Shown here in pieces: positions 63,899-64,000 of a stretch of DNA of 64,000 nucleotides; the first letter of the stretch is position 1; every line of letters begins with the position of its first letter. Under the pieces are notes generated by a model. It was not told the DNA's origin. It ran no database searches and saw nothing but the letters and a program-made list of their open reading frames with translations. The DNA comes from Myxococcales bacterium. GTDB taxonomy: Bacteria > Myxococcota_A > Polyangia > Polyangiales > Polyangiaceae. The stretch lies in assembly GCA_016706225.1 (NCBI GenBank), contig JADJKB010000013.1, positions 124,001 to 188,000 of the forward strand, given 5' to 3'. Position numbers and translations under genes: made by a program.

Positions 63899-64000
63899 GC
63901 GCCCGCCGCGCGAGCTCGGAGCGCACGACCAAAGAGACGTCGGTGACCGTCGAGCTCACCCTCGACGGAAGCGGCCAGAGCCGCATCGAAACCCCGCTGC
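63895..64000 (+). CDS. hisB: Imidazoleglycerol-phosphate dehydratase, N-terminal fragment
   Basis: The first 35 codons, cut by the window's right edge. From GTG 63895 they read SARRASSERTTKETSVTVEL, TLDGSGQSRIETPL, which matches the conserved N-terminus of HisB (R-x-T-K-E-T-x-V and LDGxGxxxIxTxxPFxDHM). HisB dehydrates imidazole glycerol phosphate in histidine synthesis. The metal-binding histidines would lie beyond the window. The four-base overlap with the lipoprotein gene implies coupled translation. Confidence 0.8.
   Translation, partial: MSARRASSERTTKETSVTVELTLDGSGQSRIETPL

Overview
The window looks like chromosomal DNA of a myxobacterium (Myxococcota, probably the Polyangia/Sorangium side). 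It has very high GC, almost no AT-rich sequence, many GTG starts and 1-4 bp start/stop overlaps. Its gene content fits: a membrane-anchored Ser/Thr kinase, an NtrC-type enhancer-binding protein, several SUMF1-domain lipoproteins, Gly/Ala/Ser-linker lipoproteins, and a large secreted protein made of Myxococcus-type cysteine-rich repeats. The species cannot be named from this alone.

Layout. 1-6.3 kb: tail of an L,D-transpeptidase, a site-2 protease, a tandem pair of SUMF1-domain exported proteins, argC-argB, and a small membrane protein. 6.4-15.2 kb: hisS with an overlapping secreted repeat protein, ruvX-mltG, transketolase, a DUF433 protein, and a cysteine-ladder lipoprotein closed by a clear rho-independent terminator. 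15.3-22.5 kb: seven minus-strand genes accD-folC-yajQ-glmM-ABC ATPase-permease-nagZ, mostly joined by overlaps (fatty acid, folate and cell-wall precursor metabolism). 22.7-27.9 kb: mepA, an AAA+TPR protein, a MoxR ATPase and dut. 27.9-37.4 kb: alpha/beta hydrolase, an NtrC-type regulator, bamD, greA, a large membrane sulfatase-fold/HEAT protein, a YfgM-like TPR protein, and a BamB-like beta-propeller gene interrupted by an in-frame TAA. 37.4-37.8 kb: a repeat-rich intergenic region holding a 28-bp sequence that matches a XerCD dif site, the chromosome-dimer resolution site. 37.8-46.6 kb: MBL-fold phosphodiesterase, groEL with a long GGM tail, tRNA-Gln and tRNA-Glu, a class III nucleotidyl cyclase, a thioesterase, and several exported proteins. 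46.7-50.8 kb: a complete four-gene sugar-type ABC importer operon. 50.8-64 kb: Ser/Thr kinase, TPR/PEGA-like protein, the giant cysteine-rich protein, TonB-like protein, zincin-TPR membrane protein, Lon, a lipoprotein, and the first codons of hisB.

How it fits together. Most genes are housekeeping or envelope functions: peptidoglycan (L,D-transpeptidase, MltG, MepA, NagZ, GlmM), outer-membrane assembly (BamD, YfgM/BamB-like), proteostasis (GroEL, Lon) and signalling (kinase, cyclase, phosphodiesterase, NtrC). I see no prophage, insertion sequence, CRISPR array or secondary-metabolite cluster. The most notable non-coding element is the dif-like site: if correct, the window spans the replication terminus, and the G-rich repeats flanking the site point towards it from both sides.
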